Numbered from the stretch's first letter, positions 8,077-18,081 are shown. The stretch: DNA of 64,000 nt from Rhodobacteraceae bacterium Alg231-30 (GCA_900143615.1 FREU01000007.1:270960-334959), one strand, 5' to 3'. A program made the numbers and translations. The notes: generated by a model from the sequence alone, not told the origin.

Positions 8077-9477
8077 ATGCCGACACAAAAACTTTACGCT
8101 GGCGCTAAGTTGCGCGAAATTCGCACGCGCCTGTCGCTGACACAAAAAGAATTTGCTCAAAAACTCGGAGTCTCACTTCCCTATTTAAACCAAATGGAGA
8201 ACAACAACCGACCTGTGTCCACAACGGTTGTTCTCGCGCTAGCACAAGAGTTCGGCCTGGATGTGACCGAACTTTCCACCGGCGACAGCGAACGCCTTGT
8301 GTCTGACATGCGCGAAGCCCTTGCAGATCCGGTTCTCGCTGAGACCTCCGCCCCGCTTGCAGACCTGCGCCTGACGGCGTCCAACGCCCCTGCTCTGGCC
8401 CGCGCTTTTCTCGAGTTGCACCGGGCCTATCGCCAGACGCACGAAAGGCTTGCCTCACTTGACGAGGCACTGGGGCGGCAGGATGTGCAAACCCAGGCCA
8501 GCCCATGGGACGAGGTCCGCGACTTCTTTCACTATTGCGACAACTACATAGACGCCGTGGATCGGGCCGCTGAACGTTTCTCGAGCAAGGCTCCCGAACA
8601 AGGGGGCGTGCGCGCTGCGGCCATCATAGCACTGCGCAATCTTGGCATATCGGTAGAATTCACAGACATAACCACCCTGCGCCAATATGATACCCGCGCC
8701 CATAAACTGTCGATCTCACGCTACGCCCAACCCGCCACACAGACCTTTCAGCTACTTCTTCAAGTTGCCCTACTACAGAGCGACAAGCTGCTGGAAGCCA
8801 CTTTGGATCTGGCTCGTTTTCACACCGACGCCGCACGCTCTATCGCGAAAATAGGCCTTGCCAACTACTTCGCAGGCGCTGCGCTCATGCCTTACGGAGC
8901 TTTCTTAAACGCCGCACAGGAAACCCGCCACGATCTCGAACTGCTGTCCAATCGGTTCGGTGCCTCGATTGAGCAAGTCGCGCACCGGCTGTCGACTATG
9001 CAGCGTCCGGGCGCCAAGGGCATTCCCTTCTTTTTCGTCCGTGTAGACCAAGCAGGCACAATTACCAAACGCCACTCAGCCACCCGCCTGCAATTCGCCC
9101 GTTTTGGCGGAGCATGCCCGTTGTGGAATGTGCACCGCGCCTTTGAAACACCGGGACGGTTTTTGCGCCAACTGGCGGAAACACCGGACGGTGTGCGCTA
9201 TATTTCCCTAGCGCATGACGTCTCTAAATCCGGCGGCCACTTTGGTGCGCCTGTGCGGCGCTATGCGATCGCTTTAGGCTGCGAGATCCGCCATGCTGAC
9301 GCGCTGGTCTATGCCGACTATATGGAGTTGGATAATCCACAGGCCTTTGAACCCATTGGTATTTCCTGTCGAATTTGTGAACGCACAGATTGCCATCAAC
9401 GCTCTGTGCCACCATTAGAGCGACAATTGAGCATCGACGAGAACACTCGCGGAGTATTACCCTACGAGGTCAGGTGA
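8077..9477 (+). CDS. pccR: Short-chain fatty acyl-CoA regulator (ScfR family), PccR-like, 466 aa
   Basis: The ATG at 8077 (MPTQKLYAGAKLREIR) has GGGAGG five bases upstream. Residues 8-62 are an XRE-type helix-turn-helix (LSLTQKEFAQKLGVSLPYLNQME). A long central region of the IrrE/ImmA-like type follows, and the C-terminus has the family's cysteine cluster C431-x2-C434-x4-C439 followed by HQRSVPP. This is the layout of ScfR regulators, whose member PccR controls propionyl-CoA carboxylase in Rhodobacter. The gene is next to pccB, separated by one efflux gene, and related DNA palindromes lie before pccB and before pccR itself. Other ScfR members govern isocitrate lyase or crotonyl-CoA genes, but the position supports PccR. 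Confidence 0.88.
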   Translation: MPTQKLYAGAKLREIRTRLSLTQKEFAQKLGVSLPYLNQMENNNRPVSTTVVLALAQEFGLDVTELSTGDSERLVSDMREALADPVLAETSAPLADLRLTASNAPALARAFLELHRAYRQTHERLASLDEALGRQDVQTQASPWDEVRDFFHYCDNYIDAVDRAAERFSSKAPEQGGVRAAAIIALRNLGISVEFTDITTLRQYDTRAHKLSISRYAQPATQTFQLLLQVALLQSDKLLEATLDLARFHTDAARSIAKIGLANYFAGAALMPYGAFLNAAQETRHDLELLSNRFGASIEQVAHRLSTMQRPGAKGIPFFFVRVDQAGTITKRHSATRLQFARFGGACPLWNVHRAFETPGRFLRQLAETPDGVRYISLAHDVSKSGGHFGAPVRRYAIALGCEIRHADALVYADYMELDNPQAFEPIGISCRICERTDCHQRSVPPLERQLSIDENTRGVLPYEVR

Positions 9478-9488
9478 TAGATTTTGTG

Positions 9489-9501
9489 CCTCCGGCGGAG
9501 G
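9489..9501. repeat. CCTCCGGCGGAGG intergenic hairpin
   Basis: A 13-nt palindrome 11 bp after the pccR stop, followed by TATTTGGAG and, after a short gap, AAAAGATG at the start of the next gene. Elements of this shape are very common between genes in Rhodobacteraceae. It may act as a weak terminator for pccR or as part of the start region of the following gene. Confidence 0.45.
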
Positions 9502-9520
9502 TATTTGGAGCACCCAAAAG

Positions 9521-10378
9521 ATGCGATTTCTGATCCGAATTATAGCAATTTTGGCAGTTATTTCGCTAGCAACTGTCGCCCTGAGTAATCTGGCGGAACG
9601 TTGGCTGATCTATCCTTTTGACGGCACGCGTGTTTCCCCAAACGACGCCGGACTTGAGGACGTGACTGAACATGAAGTGCGCAGTAATGACGAAACGCTG
9701 ATTGTCTGGAGCGCTCCGCCGAAAGCAGGCCAGCCGGTGATCTTTTATCTACATGGCAATGCAGGCAATCTGGCCGCGCGGGCCGGACGTTTTCAACGCT
9801 TTCTGGAGCGCGGCTACGGCATGATTGCTTTGGCCTATCCGGGCAGTAGCGGGAGCACCGGTACGCCGTCCGAAGACACCCTGTCCAAGGCAGCAGCACA
9901 CCTATGGCTGCTCAAAGAAGAGTTGCTACCGCGCGCTTACCTATCTTCGATGCCAAGTAAAACGCTTGTATACGGTGAAAGCCTCGGCAGCGCGGTGGCC
10001 ATTCACCTAAACGCCGCAACCGCATCAGACCATATGAAGGGCGCAGAGCCCATCGCTGGCATCATCCTCGAAGCCCCGTTCACCTCCATCGCCGATCTCG
10101 CTGAACACCACTATCCGGGCACCGGCGTGCTGATGACAAAGCTGGACAATAAATGGGATAGTTTGCGATGGGCGTCACAAATGCACCAGCCGTTGCTGAT
10201 CCTGCATGGCACCGAGGATGCACTTATCCCATTAGAAATGGGGCGGCAAATACACACTGCCACCCCATCCGGAGAAAACTCGTTTCTCGCCATCCAAGGT
10301 GCTGGCCATACCGATCTGTGGCGATCAGACAGCCTTTCGCACCTATGGCGCTTTATCGATCAATTCGCCCGCAGATAG
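9521..10378 (+). CDS. Alpha/beta hydrolase, membrane-anchored, 285 aa
   Basis: An N-terminal hydrophobic segment (about residues 3-25) should anchor or export the protein; the hydrolase faces the periplasm in that case. The catalytic triad is visible: nucleophile S154 in GESLGS, D233 in HGTEDALIP and H263 in GAGHTDLW; the oxyanion loop is HGNAGN near residues 78-83. The arrangement matches the BEM46/ABHD13-like group of serine hydrolases with unknown physiological substrate. It follows pccR by 43 bp in the same direction and converges on ydcH with a 19-bp overlap of coding ends. Confidence 0.85.
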   Translation: MRFLIRIIAILAVISLATVALSNLAERWLIYPFDGTRVSPNDAGLEDVTEHEVRSNDETLIVWSAPPKAGQPVIFYLHGNAGNLAARAGRFQRFLERGYGMIALAYPGSSGSTGTPSEDTLSKAAAHLWLLKEELLPRAYLSSMPSKTLVYGESLGSAVAIHLNAATASDHMKGAEPIAGIILEAPFTSIADLAEHHYPGTGVLMTKLDNKWDSLRWASQMHQPLLILHGTEDALIPLEMGRQIHTATPSGENSFLAIQGAGHTDLWRSDSLSHLWRFIDQFARR

Positions 10379-10599
10379 GCATAGATTTCATCCTTTAGAG
10401 CACCGCGGCGTTTGCGCAAATCCACCTCGGAGAGTTCTTCACGCGGGGCCACATTGGTTTCGGCGGCATGCACCTTACGGTTTAGCTCGTGATAGTCGCT
10501 GGCCAGCTTCGCGAAATGCTTGTCACTGACTTTCAAGGCGCTCATTTTTTCAACAAACTCTGGAAAATCTTCGGCCAGTTCATGTGGTGTGTTTGACAT
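10360..10599 (-). CDS. YdcH/DUF465 family small protein, 79 aa
   Basis: I start at the ATG at 10599 (MSNTPHELAEDFPE), giving 79 residues, the normal size of this family; the frame is open upstream to 10680 but the added residues do not fit. The motif FAKLASDYHELNRKVHAAE is the DUF465 core, two helices that form an antiparallel coiled coil. Function in the cell is not settled. It lies downstream of betA on the same strand after a 90-bp gap and converges with the hydrolase. Confidence 0.85.
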   Translation of the reverse strand: MSNTPHELAEDFPEFVEKMSALKVSDKHFAKLASDYHELNRKVHAAETNVAPREELSEVDLRKRRGALKDEIYAYLRAN

Positions 10600-10689
10600 T
10601 GGGGGCGTTCCTTCCTCTTCACACACCAAATCTATCGGCTGAAAATTGCCGACACTTTGACTCCGATCAAATTGCCGCATTTTCCTAGA

Positions 10690-12345
10690 TTAACGCTGCG
10701 CGTTTTCCCAATTCGCATGCCTCCACGGGGCCGCGTTTGAGCGCGCCAGACAGCGCCCCAAAATGTGATCTGACGCTTTCTCGCCGGTCATAATCGACGG
10801 GCCGTTTAAGTTCCCGTTGGTGATGCGCGGGAAAATCGAGCTGTCCGCCACGCGCAAACCATCCACGCCAATCACACGACATTCGCTATCCACAACCGCC
10901 ATTGGATCATCTGTTCGCCCCATTTTACAGGTCCCACAAGGATGATAGGCGCTTTCTGCGTGCTCGCGAATGAAACCATCCAGCTCATCATCGCTTTGCA
11001 GATCAGCCCCGGGTTGGATTTCGTGTTTCACAAAGGGCTCAAACGCCTCTTGCGCAAAAATTTCACGGGTCAAGCGCAGGCATGCTCGAAAATCCTCCCA
11101 GTCCTGCGCAGTGGACATGTAGTTGAAGAAAATATGTGGCGCGTCGCGCGGATCGCTTGAGCGCAGCGTCACCGCCCCGCGCGAGGGCGAACGCATCGGG
11201 CCAACATGGGCCTGAAATCCGTGGCCCTCCGCCGCAACCTGTCCGTCATAACGCACAGCAATTGGCAGAAAGTGATACTGAATATCAGGGTAATCCACAC
11301 CCGCGCGCGAGCGTATGAACGCCGCGCTTTCAAACTGGTTTGAGGCCCCTAAACCAGTCTTGGTGAACAACCACTGCGCCCCGATCATACCTTTGCCCAA
11401 TAGGTTCCAGTATTTGTACAGCGTGATGGGCTGCTTACAGGCCATCTGCATGTAGACTTCCAAGTGATCTTGCAGGTTTTGGCCGACACCGGCGCGATCT
11501 GCGACCACATCAATACCATGCTCCACCAGATGCGCGGCCGGACCAATGCCTGAGAGCATCAACAGCTTTGGAGAATTCAGCGAACTGGCCGCAAGGATCA
11601 CCTCGATGCGCGCTTCAATCACCTGCACCTGTCCGTTGCGTTCAATCTCAACACCCGTCGCGCGCCCGTCCTCAATGATCACCTTGCGCGCTAATGCGCG
11701 GATCAAATCACAGTTCTCCCGCTTGAGTGCAGGTTTTAGATAGGCATTGGCGGCCGACCAACGCCGCCCCTTCCAGACGGTCATCTCCATCGGGCCAAAG
11801 CCCTCTTGCTGCTCACCATTGTAATCATCAGTGGCGGGATAACCTGCTTGCTGCCCAGCGCTTACAAAGGCGTCATGCAGTGGGTTATTACGCGGCCCTC
11901 GGCTGATGTGCAGCGGGCCGTCTTTGCCGCGCCAATCTGCATCGCCGCCATGGCCACCTTCATGCCATGTCTCCATGCGTTTGAAATACGGCAACACATC
12001 CGCATAGGACCAGCCATCCGCACCGCTCTCGGCCCAATGGTCGTAGTCGCCTGCATGACCGCGCACATAAACCATACCATTGATCGAGCTTGAGCCCCCA
12101 ATGACCTTGCCACGTGGACAGACCAATTCGCGCCCGCCCAAATGCGGCTCGGGCGCGGACTTATAGCCCCAATCATAGGTGCGCATATTCATCGGATAGC
12201 TCAATGCGGCGGGCATTTGGATCAACGGACCGGCGTCGCTGCCGCCATGCTCGATCACCAGCACTGACTTTCCGGCTTCGCTCAACCGATACGCCATCGC
12301 GCACCCAGCAGATCCAGCGCCAACAATCACATAGTCCGCTCGCAT
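10690..12345 (-). CDS. betA: Choline dehydrogenase (GMC oxidoreductase), 551 aa
   Basis: FAD-dependent GMC family enzyme with the N-terminal nucleotide-binding motif [13 protein letters not shown] (GxGxxG at residues 9-14) followed by a Glu about 20 residues later; the family signature [20 protein letters not shown] is split over the 80s-100; the C-terminal catalytic histidine is in [12 protein letters not shown] and the closing [19 protein letters not shown] is typical. It oxidises choline to betaine aldehyde at the membrane. It lies 91 bp downstream of betB on the same strand, a normal bet order. Length matches bacterial BetA (550-560). Confidence 0.95.
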   Translation of the reverse strand: MRADYVIVGAGSAGCAMAYRLSEAGKSVLVIEHGGSDAGPLIQMPAALSYPMNMRTYDWGYKSAPEPHLGGRELVCPRGKVIGGSSSINGMVYVRGHAGDYDHWAESGADGWSYADVLPYFKRMETWHEGGHGGDADWRGKDGPLHISRGPRNNPLHDAFVSAGQQAGYPATDDYNGEQQEGFGPMEMTVWKGRRWSAANAYLKPALKRENCDLIRALARKVIIEDGRATGVEIERNGQVQVIEARIEVILAASSLNSPKLLMLSGIGPAAHLVEHGIDVVADRAGVGQNLQDHLEVYMQMACKQPITLYKYWNLLGKGMIGAQWLFTKTGLGASNQFESAAFIRSRAGVDYPDIQYHFLPIAVRYDGQVAAEGHGFQAHVGPMRSPSRGAVTLRSSDPRDAPHIFFNYMSTAQDWEDFRACLRLTREIFAQEAFEPFVKHEIQPGADLQSDDELDGFIREHAESAYHPCGTCKMGRTDDPMAVVDSECRVIGVDGLRVADSSIFPRITNGNLNGPSIMTGEKASDHILGRCLARSNAAPWRHANWENAQR

Positions 12346-12377
12346 CAGCTAAATCCCCACAACGCCAAGACCAAAGC

Positions 12378-12426
12378 CGGCCTTTTGTCGATCGGGGTGG
12401 GTGGGTGGGCGAGCGGCAAAAGGCCG
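12378..12426. repeat. Inverted repeat between betB and betA
   Basis: CGGCCTTTTG at 12378-12387 and CAAAAGGCCG at 12417-12426 are perfect 10-bp inverted arms separated by 29 nt of G-rich sequence (GGGGTGGGTGGGTGGG, 12394-12409). It may slow transcription or mark a processing site between betB and betA; no T tract follows the right arm. Confidence 0.5.
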
Positions 12427-12436
12427 ATCCACCCCC

Positions 12437-13888
12437 TCAAAATGGAGACTCCACATCGCCCATGCGCACATAGACCGATTTCACCTGACTGAAATTCTTG
12501 ATGGCTTCTTTAGAATTCTCACGCCCAACTCCGCTCATTTTCACGCCACCAAAGGGCGCTTCAACAGGCGCATCATTATAGGAATTGATGAAACAACTGC
12601 CCGCTTGCAGTTGACCGATCACGCGATGACCGCGACTTAAATCTTTGGTGAAAACACCTGCGGACAAGCCGAACTCTGTCGCATTCGCCCGCACAATCAC
12701 TTCTTCTTCCGACTCAAAATCCAGCACAGACATCACGGGCCCAAAAATCTCTTCGCGCGCGATTGTCATGTCATCGCGCACATCCGCAAAGACGGTTGGT
12801 TCTAGGTAAAATCCGTCCCGATCCAACCGGTTCCCACCCGCAACCAGACGCGCACCCTCTTCAACACCCTTGTCCATATAGCCCAGCACGATATTCATTT
12901 GCGCTTCTGACACCATCGGGCCAAAACTGGTTGCCTCATCCAGTGGATCACCGATCACCGCATCTTTCAGACGTTCCGCCAGGCGGGTCAGAAATGTCTC
13001 TTTGATGCCCCTCTGCACAAACACCCGCGTCCCGTTAGAACACACCTGCCCTGAACTGTAGAAATTGCCCAGAATAGCCCCGCCAACGGCATTTTCCACA
13101 TCCGCGTCATCAAAAATCACCAACGGGGATTTGCCGCCCAACTCCATGGTGACGTATTTCATCTCGCTTGCAGCGGCGGCGTAGACCTTCTTGCCGGTTG
13201 GCACCGATCCAGTCAGCGACACTTTGGCAACCCGTGGATCACGCACCAAGGCGGCTCCGACCTCTCCCATGCCCTGAACCACATTGTACACACCGGCTGG
13301 TAATCCGGCCTCATGCAGTATTTCTGCCACCTTCAGCGCACAAATAGGGGTGGTTTCGGATGGTTTGAACACCATTGCATTTCCACACGCCAGCGCAGGT
13401 GCGCCTTTCCAGCACGCGATCTGCGTTGGATAATTCCACGCACCGATACCCACGCAGACCCCCAAAGGTTCACGCACCGTATAGACCCAGTCTTCGCCGA
13501 GCGGGATATGCTCACCGGTCAGACTTCCCGCCAGACCGCCAAAATACTCCAATGCATCCGCGCCACTGGTCGCATCTACTGCCACAGTTTCCTGATAGGG
13601 CTTACCTGTATCGTGGGTTTCCAAAACCGACAGCTCATGATTGCGCTCACGCATAATCATCGCCGCACGGGTCAACACACGGCCCCGCTCACGCCCTGAC
13701 ATTTTGGCCCAAACGCGCTGCCCCGCCTCGGCACTGGCGAGTGCTTGATCCACGATCGCTGGCGTTGCCGCGTAGACGCGACCAATCACAGCGCCGGTCG
13801 CGGGATAGATAATATCAATCGGCGTGCCACTGGTGTCTTCGACATATTCACCATTGATAAAATGGCTTGCGGTTGGTTGCAGCTGCAT
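12437..13888 (-). CDS. betB: Betaine-aldehyde dehydrogenase, 483 aa
   Basis: I start at the ATG at 13888 ([18 protein letters not shown]), which has CAGGAGCG upstream and gives the usual 483 residues; the frame is open for 70 more codons but those overlap the divergent betI region. Aldehyde dehydrogenase motifs: the NAD-binding [12 protein letters not shown], the general base Glu in MELGGKSP and the nucleophilic Cys in GQVCSNGT. The enzyme oxidises betaine aldehyde to glycine betaine. It is first on the minus-strand transcript with betA behind it, and betI is divergent. Some methylated-amine aldehydes are alternative substrates. Confidence 0.94.
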   Translation of the reverse strand: MQLQPTASHFINGEYVEDTSGTPIDIIYPATGAVIGRVYAATPAIVDQALASAEAGQRVWAKMSGRERGRVLTRAAMIMRERNHELSVLETHDTGKPYQETVAVDATSGADALEYFGGLAGSLTGEHIPLGEDWVYTVREPLGVCVGIGAWNYPTQIACWKGAPALACGNAMVFKPSETTPICALKVAEILHEAGLPAGVYNVVQGMGEVGAALVRDPRVAKVSLTGSVPTGKKVYAAAASEMKYVTMELGGKSPLVIFDDADVENAVGGAILGNFYSSGQVCSNGTRVFVQRGIKETFLTRLAERLKDAVIGDPLDEATSFGPMVSEAQMNIVLGYMDKGVEEGARLVAGGNRLDRDGFYLEPTVFADVRDDMTIAREEIFGPVMSVLDFESEEEVIVRANATEFGLSAGVFTKDLSRGHRVIGQLQAGSCFINSYNDAPVEAPFGGVKMSGVGRENSKEAIKNFSQVKSVYVRMGDVESPF

Positions 13889-14029
13889 CTGCGCGCTCCT
13901 GAAAATGCTCTCCGGTCCCTCCGGCAACACGCACGGTAACACCACCTTTTCATTTTTAAAATGGTCATTTAAGTTTTTTATTTGAATAACAATATTGCCT
14001 CTGACGTCCATCAACGTCACATTGGCCTC
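13889..14029. promoter_or_regulatory. Divergent betB / betI control region
   Basis: This 141-bp gap between the two gene starts turns AT-rich around 13947-13990. CATTTTTAAAATG (13951-13963) is a near-palindrome, followed by a TCATTTAAG and ATTTGAATAA stretch. This is where a TetR-type BetI operator would lie. No exact match to a known BetI site can be claimed. Confidence 0.45.
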
Positions 14030-14614
14030 ATGGGCCGCACACGTATTAGAGACATTCGCCACGAAGAGTTGATCAACGCCACCATCACGGCGGTGCACAA
14101 ACGCGGCTATGCTGTTGTGACTATGGCAGAAATAGCGGCCGAAGCGGGGGCCTCAGCCGCGTCGATCAACTACTATTTCGGCTCCAAGGAAAAGCTGATG
14201 GAAGCAACCATGCGCCGTCTGCTGACCCTCCTAAAAGAGGCCATGCTTGAGCGCTACGCCGAAGCGAAAACACCACACGATCGCTTAATGGCCGTAATTG
14301 ACGCCAACTTTTCGGATCGACTCTATACCATTGAGCAATGCTCTATCTGGATGCAGTTCTGGGCCAACGCGCCCTATGCACCTGCCCTACAGCGCCTGCA
14401 TCGCATCAACCGTGCCCGCGTCACCTCACATGTGCGTGCCGAACTACACGCCTTGGTCGCACCAAAACACCGTGAAACTGTCCGTGAAGCCCTGCAAAGC
14501 TATATGGACGGGATCTGGCTCGAAGCCGCACAATCCGCGACCTCCCTCAACCCGTCACAAGCCCGCCGCGACGCGCGCGACGTGGCCAATTTGCTGCTTG
14601 CGTCAAAGACTTAA
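14030..14614 (+). CDS. betI: TetR-type repressor of choline-betaine genes, BetI, 194 aa
   Basis: I use the ATG at 14030 ([18 protein letters not shown]), which matches the normal BetI start; the frame extends 16 codons upstream from a TTG. The helix-turn-helix is at about residues 28-50 ([29 protein letters not shown]), and the C-terminal part has [28 protein letters not shown], a conserved BetI segment. BetI represses the bet genes and is released by choline. It is divergent from betB and converges with the secreted-protein gene at 14621, only 6 bp away. Confidence 0.92.
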   Translation: MGRTRIRDIRHEELINATITAVHKRGYAVVTMAEIAAEAGASAASINYYFGSKEKLMEATMRRLLTLLKEAMLERYAEAKTPHDRLMAVIDANFSDRLYTIEQCSIWMQFWANAPYAPALQRLHRINRARVTSHVRAELHALVAPKHRETVREALQSYMDGIWLEAAQSATSLNPSQARRDARDVANLLLASKT

Positions 14615-14620
14615 GCCCGA

Positions 14621-15277
14621 TTAGGGACGCACATACTTGTAAAGCGCACCGTCGCCTCCTGCCAATTCCACAATCAAAACCTCCGAATCCAATGCGTGGA
14701 TCAACAGGCATGGCGGCTCGTTCCACGGGTCAATATGCGCAATCAACACCGGCCCACGCCCGCCCGAGGCATCACAGCTGTCTGCCAACTGCATGACATA
14801 TTCCATGCTAAACTCGCCATTCAGGCTTTCTTCAACCACGGTGCCCATCACATAAGTCCGATCCCCCGGATTGTCAGACCGCACCCATGCACCTTGCAAA
14901 AATCCACGATCCTCGGAAAATCGATCGAGTTCAGGTTCGTGGCGCAGCGCGGTCACAGCGATTTCGGCCGACATATCGCCCATGCCGACGATGTCAGCTT
15001 GCAACCAAATCGGATCATTCACATTCAAAGTGCCCAGCGCGTCCAGCACATACCCCGGTGTCGGATTTTCCCAGTTTAGAAAATAGGTAAACCCGCGCGA
15101 TGTCAGCGAACAATACGGCACCTCCTCCTCAAAGATGCACTCTTGCAGCAACGCCCAATCTTCAAGCTCTTCACCGTATGTGCCTGGCGCAACGCCCGTT
15201 TCAATCATCATCTGCGCCGATGCAAGGCCTGTACTCAGCACAATAACGCTCGCTGCGACCACTGTTCTCAAAGTCAA
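14621..15277 (-). CDS. Secreted hypothetical protein, paralog of the C-terminal part of 16941-18029
   Basis: I choose the TTG at 15277, which has GGGAGAG five bases upstream; a GTG at 15310 lacks such a site. The protein begins with a Sec signal peptide (TVVAASVIVLSTGLASAQ). The mature part, about 200 residues, lines up along its length with the C-terminal two thirds of the protein encoded at 16941-18029: both have a Cys-Glu-rich start (ECIFEEEVPYC / GCAFEYEDEFC), a LDAL helix, a PELD segment, a QG.WV segment and a Cys-containing end before LIHALDSE / LIDRATDE. The family is not known to me. Choline sulfatase lies between the two paralogs on the same strand. Confidence 0.75.
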   Translation of the reverse strand: MTLRTVVAASVIVLSTGLASAQMMIETGVAPGTYGEELEDWALLQECIFEEEVPYCSLTSRGFTYFLNWENPTPGYVLDALGTLNVNDPIWLQADIVGMGDMSAEIAVTALRHEPELDRFSEDRGFLQGAWVRSDNPGDRTYVMGTVVEESLNGEFSMEYVMQLADSCDASGGRGPVLIAHIDPWNEPPCLLIHALDSEVLIVELAGGDGALYKYVRP

Positions 15278-15354
15278 TGCTACTCTCCCTGTCCTCTGTT
15301 TTTCAGGCACCCTAATTGGGAGAGTCTTAAAAATCTACATGCACGGCCCGCGTG

Positions 15355-16863
15355 TTATTCGCCGCGCGGAAATCGCTGATTTTCCTCCACCACATTCAAA
15401 TCCATATGATTGCGCATATAGCGCTCGCTCGCCTTTTGCAGAGGTTGGTAATCCCACGGATAATACCCGCCTTGTTTGAGCGCCTCATAGACCACCCAGC
15501 GACGCGCCTGACTCTCCCGCACCTCCGCATCAAACTGCGCCAGATCCCAACGCGCTTCGGACTTGGCACGCAAGGTTTGAACTGTTCCTTGATGCGCGGC
15601 CACCTCGGCCAAATTCGTCGTCTCATGCGGATCTGTCTCCAAATCAAACAGCTGATCAGGGTCCAAAGCACAACGCGTGTACTTCCACTTGCCATAGCGC
15701 AGCGACACCAGCGGCGCATAAGACGCCTCTGCCGCATATTCCATCGCAACCGGACTGTTGCGCTCGCCCCCCTGGCCCAAATGCACAAGGCTTTCTCCGG
15801 TGGTCCAGGGGCTGATCTCCGCCATACTTACCCCCGCCAGCTCACACAGCGTCGGACATACATCAATTGTACTGACAGGGGCTTCTACCAATCCCGCGTC
15901 CATCGAGGGTGCCGCCACCATCAATGGCACGCGCGCTGAGCCCTCATAGAAGCACATTTTGAACCACAACCCGCGCGCGCCCAGCATATCACCATGGTCT
16001 GACACAAACAGGATGATCGCCTCCTGCCGCGTGGTCTCCAACGCCTCAAGAACTTCACCAATTTTGTCGTCCAGATAGCTGATGTTGGCGAAATACGCGC
16101 GGCGCGAACGGCGGATATCCTCGTCGGTTATGTCAAAACTGCGCCAATCATTGGCGTCAAAAATGCGCTGGCTGTGCGGGTCTTGTTCTTCATATGCGAT
16201 CGCGCCCACCTCTGGCATCAAATGCGCACAATCCTCATATAAATCCCAGTATTTCTTGCGTGCCACATAGGGATCATGCGGGTGGGTGAAGCTCACCGTC
16301 AAACACCACGGCCGCGCATCATGTCCACGCGCCAGATCATAGACCTTGCGCGTCGCGTGATAGGCAACCTCATCGTCATACTCAAGCTGGTTGGTAATTT
16401 CGGCCACCCCAGCACCTGTCACCGAGCCCATGTTGTGATACCACCACTCAATGCGCTCGCCCGGTTTGCGATAATCCGGCGTCCAACCAAAGTCGGGCGG
16501 ATAGACATCCGTAGTCAGCCGCTCTTCAAACCCGTGCAGCTGATCCGGCCCCACAAAATGCATCTTGCCGGACAAGCAGGTCTGATAGCCTGCGCGGCGC
16601 AAATGATGCGCATAGGTCGGGATGGAAGAGGCAAACTCGGCTGCGTTGTCATATACCCCCGTGTCACTGGGCAACAAACCCGACATAAAGCTGGCCCGTC
16701 CCGGCGCGCACAGCGGACTGGCAGTATAAGCATTGGCAAAGCGCGTACTACGCGCTGCCAGCTTCTTCAGGTTCGGCGCATGCAGCCACTCTGCCGGCCC
16801 GTCGGGAAACAATGTGCCATTTAACTGATCCACCATAAAAATCAGAATATTGGGGTGGGACAT
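15355..16863 (-). CDS. betC: Choline-sulfatase, 502 aa
   Basis: I start at the ATG at 16863 (MSHPNILIFMVDQLNG) with AGGAGCG upstream. The sulfatase signature is LCAPGRASF: C52 is in the CxPxR motif and should be converted to formylglycine. Further sulfatase features are GKMHFVG and FVSDHGDMLGARGLW (metal and substrate residues). The C-terminal tail with GGYYPWDYQPL and ERYMRNHMDL is typical of choline sulfatases. It releases choline from choline-O-sulfate for BetA and BetB nearby. There is no signal peptide, so the protein is cytoplasmic and the substrate must be imported; no transporter for it lies in this window. Confidence 0.94.
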   Translation of the reverse strand: MSHPNILIFMVDQLNGTLFPDGPAEWLHAPNLKKLAARSTRFANAYTASPLCAPGRASFMSGLLPSDTGVYDNAAEFASSIPTYAHHLRRAGYQTCLSGKMHFVGPDQLHGFEERLTTDVYPPDFGWTPDYRKPGERIEWWYHNMGSVTGAGVAEITNQLEYDDEVAYHATRKVYDLARGHDARPWCLTVSFTHPHDPYVARKKYWDLYEDCAHLMPEVGAIAYEEQDPHSQRIFDANDWRSFDITDEDIRRSRRAYFANISYLDDKIGEVLEALETTRQEAIILFVSDHGDMLGARGLWFKMCFYEGSARVPLMVAAPSMDAGLVEAPVSTIDVCPTLCELAGVSMAEISPWTTGESLVHLGQGGERNSPVAMEYAAEASYAPLVSLRYGKWKYTRCALDPDQLFDLETDPHETTNLAEVAAHQGTVQTLRAKSEARWDLAQFDAEVRESQARRWVVYEALKQGGYYPWDYQPLQKASERYMRNHMDLNVVEENQRFPRGE

Positions 16864-16940
16864 GGCATCGCTCCTGTTACTGCACACAGCGCAACTCTAG
16901 GCCCCTCCCCGACCGCCAAGCAAGCCCCGCCCGCGACACC

Positions 16941-18029
16941 TCAACGTCGGTAAACGAACGGCTCGGGGTTACCAAAATAATAGAGCACCAATTCTTCGTC
17001 CGTAGCCCGATCAATCAAATAGCAAAACGGCTCACGATCCTCGGGATTGGTCTGTAACAAAACCGGACCACCCGGCCCATCGTTGCAGCCCGGTGCAATC
17101 TGCAAGAAATAGGTCGCCATCTGCTCACCGCCATAAATGTCGGTCAACTCTGCCCCTTCAATGTAAATCTGCGCATTGCGATCACCTTGATCGACCCACT
17201 GCCCCTGCATCGCCATGCGAATCTGGTGATAGGGATCAAGTTCGGGAAAATAGCTCACCTCACGCACGACCACATCCGCCGTGATGTCACCATAGCTGAT
17301 CATATCACCGGCAAAGGACACAGGCGTACCAACCGGAAGAAACTCCAGTGCGTCCAACAACGCATCTTCGGTGCCGTTGCCGTAGTTTGCATAGAACTTC
17401 CAGCCCTCGGCATGAAACGCGCAAAACTCATCCTCATATTCAAAAGCGCAGCCCTGAAAAATGCCAACTTGAGAGAACGGCTCGCCAAAGAACCCCGCAT
17501 TTTCCATCGGCAGATATAGCGGCAAAATCCGCCGCGCCTCCGAAGCCACCGAATACTCAATTTCCGCGGGCGGCGTGGTACCCGCGCCTCCAGAAGATCC
17601 ATTGCTCAGAGCCGTGAAAATACCATCTTGAATATTAAGCGTAAAATTCTTGGCGGTCTCTCCGGTGTCAATCTTGGCAAACATACTTTCCTGATAGCCG
17701 CGTGCCACGCAGTCCTCATCGCCCTCAATCGAGAACCCGCTCATCTCGGTGCAAAAACTGTATCGATTTTCCGGATCAAACTTGTATCCCGAGGCGATCG
17801 AAAAAACGTAATAATACCGTCGCTTCAAATCGCCCGTCACGGGTGTATCGCATTCCGCCGGATCAAGGTTCCACCAGCCGCGCGAGCGATAGCTGTCCCC
17901 ATCTTTGTACGCCACGGCGACACTTTGTGAAAAGGCAGCATCGTTGCAGATTTCCAGCCCCGCATGCCCCGCCATAGGTGCACCAAGCACCACAGCAAAC
18001 CCGATTACTTTGAACCAATTACACCACAT
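16941..18029 (-). CDS. Secreted DUF1036 protein with a C-terminal domain shared with 14621-15277, 362 aa
   Basis: The start MWCNWFKVIGFAVVLGAPMAGHA is a signal peptide, followed by LEICNDAAFSQSVAVAY and SRGWWNLDPAEC: this N-terminal domain (about residues 25-130) is of the DUF1036 type, with conserved Cys pairs and a Trp pair. From about residue 160 the protein changes to a second domain that is homologous to the protein at 14621-15277 (GCAFEYEDEFC, PELDPYHQ, then a CNDGPGGP near the end). It lies 77 bp upstream of betC on the same strand. No biochemical role is established for DUF1036; secretion and disulfides suggest an envelope role. Confidence 0.8.
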   Translation of the reverse strand: MWCNWFKVIGFAVVLGAPMAGHAGLEICNDAAFSQSVAVAYKDGDSYRSRGWWNLDPAECDTPVTGDLKRRYYYVFSIASGYKFDPENRYSFCTEMSGFSIEGDEDCVARGYQESMFAKIDTGETAKNFTLNIQDGIFTALSNGSSGGAGTTPPAEIEYSVASEARRILPLYLPMENAGFFGEPFSQVGIFQGCAFEYEDEFCAFHAEGWKFYANYGNGTEDALLDALEFLPVGTPVSFAGDMISYGDITADVVVREVSYFPELDPYHQIRMAMQGQWVDQGDRNAQIYIEGAELTDIYGGEQMATYFLQIAPGCNDGPGGPVLLQTNPEDREPFCYLIDRATDEELVLYYFGNPEPFVYRR

Positions 18030-18081
18030 AAGCCCCTCCCGCTTTCACACAGGATAGGCGCAGAGTTCCGCGTTGCGCAAA

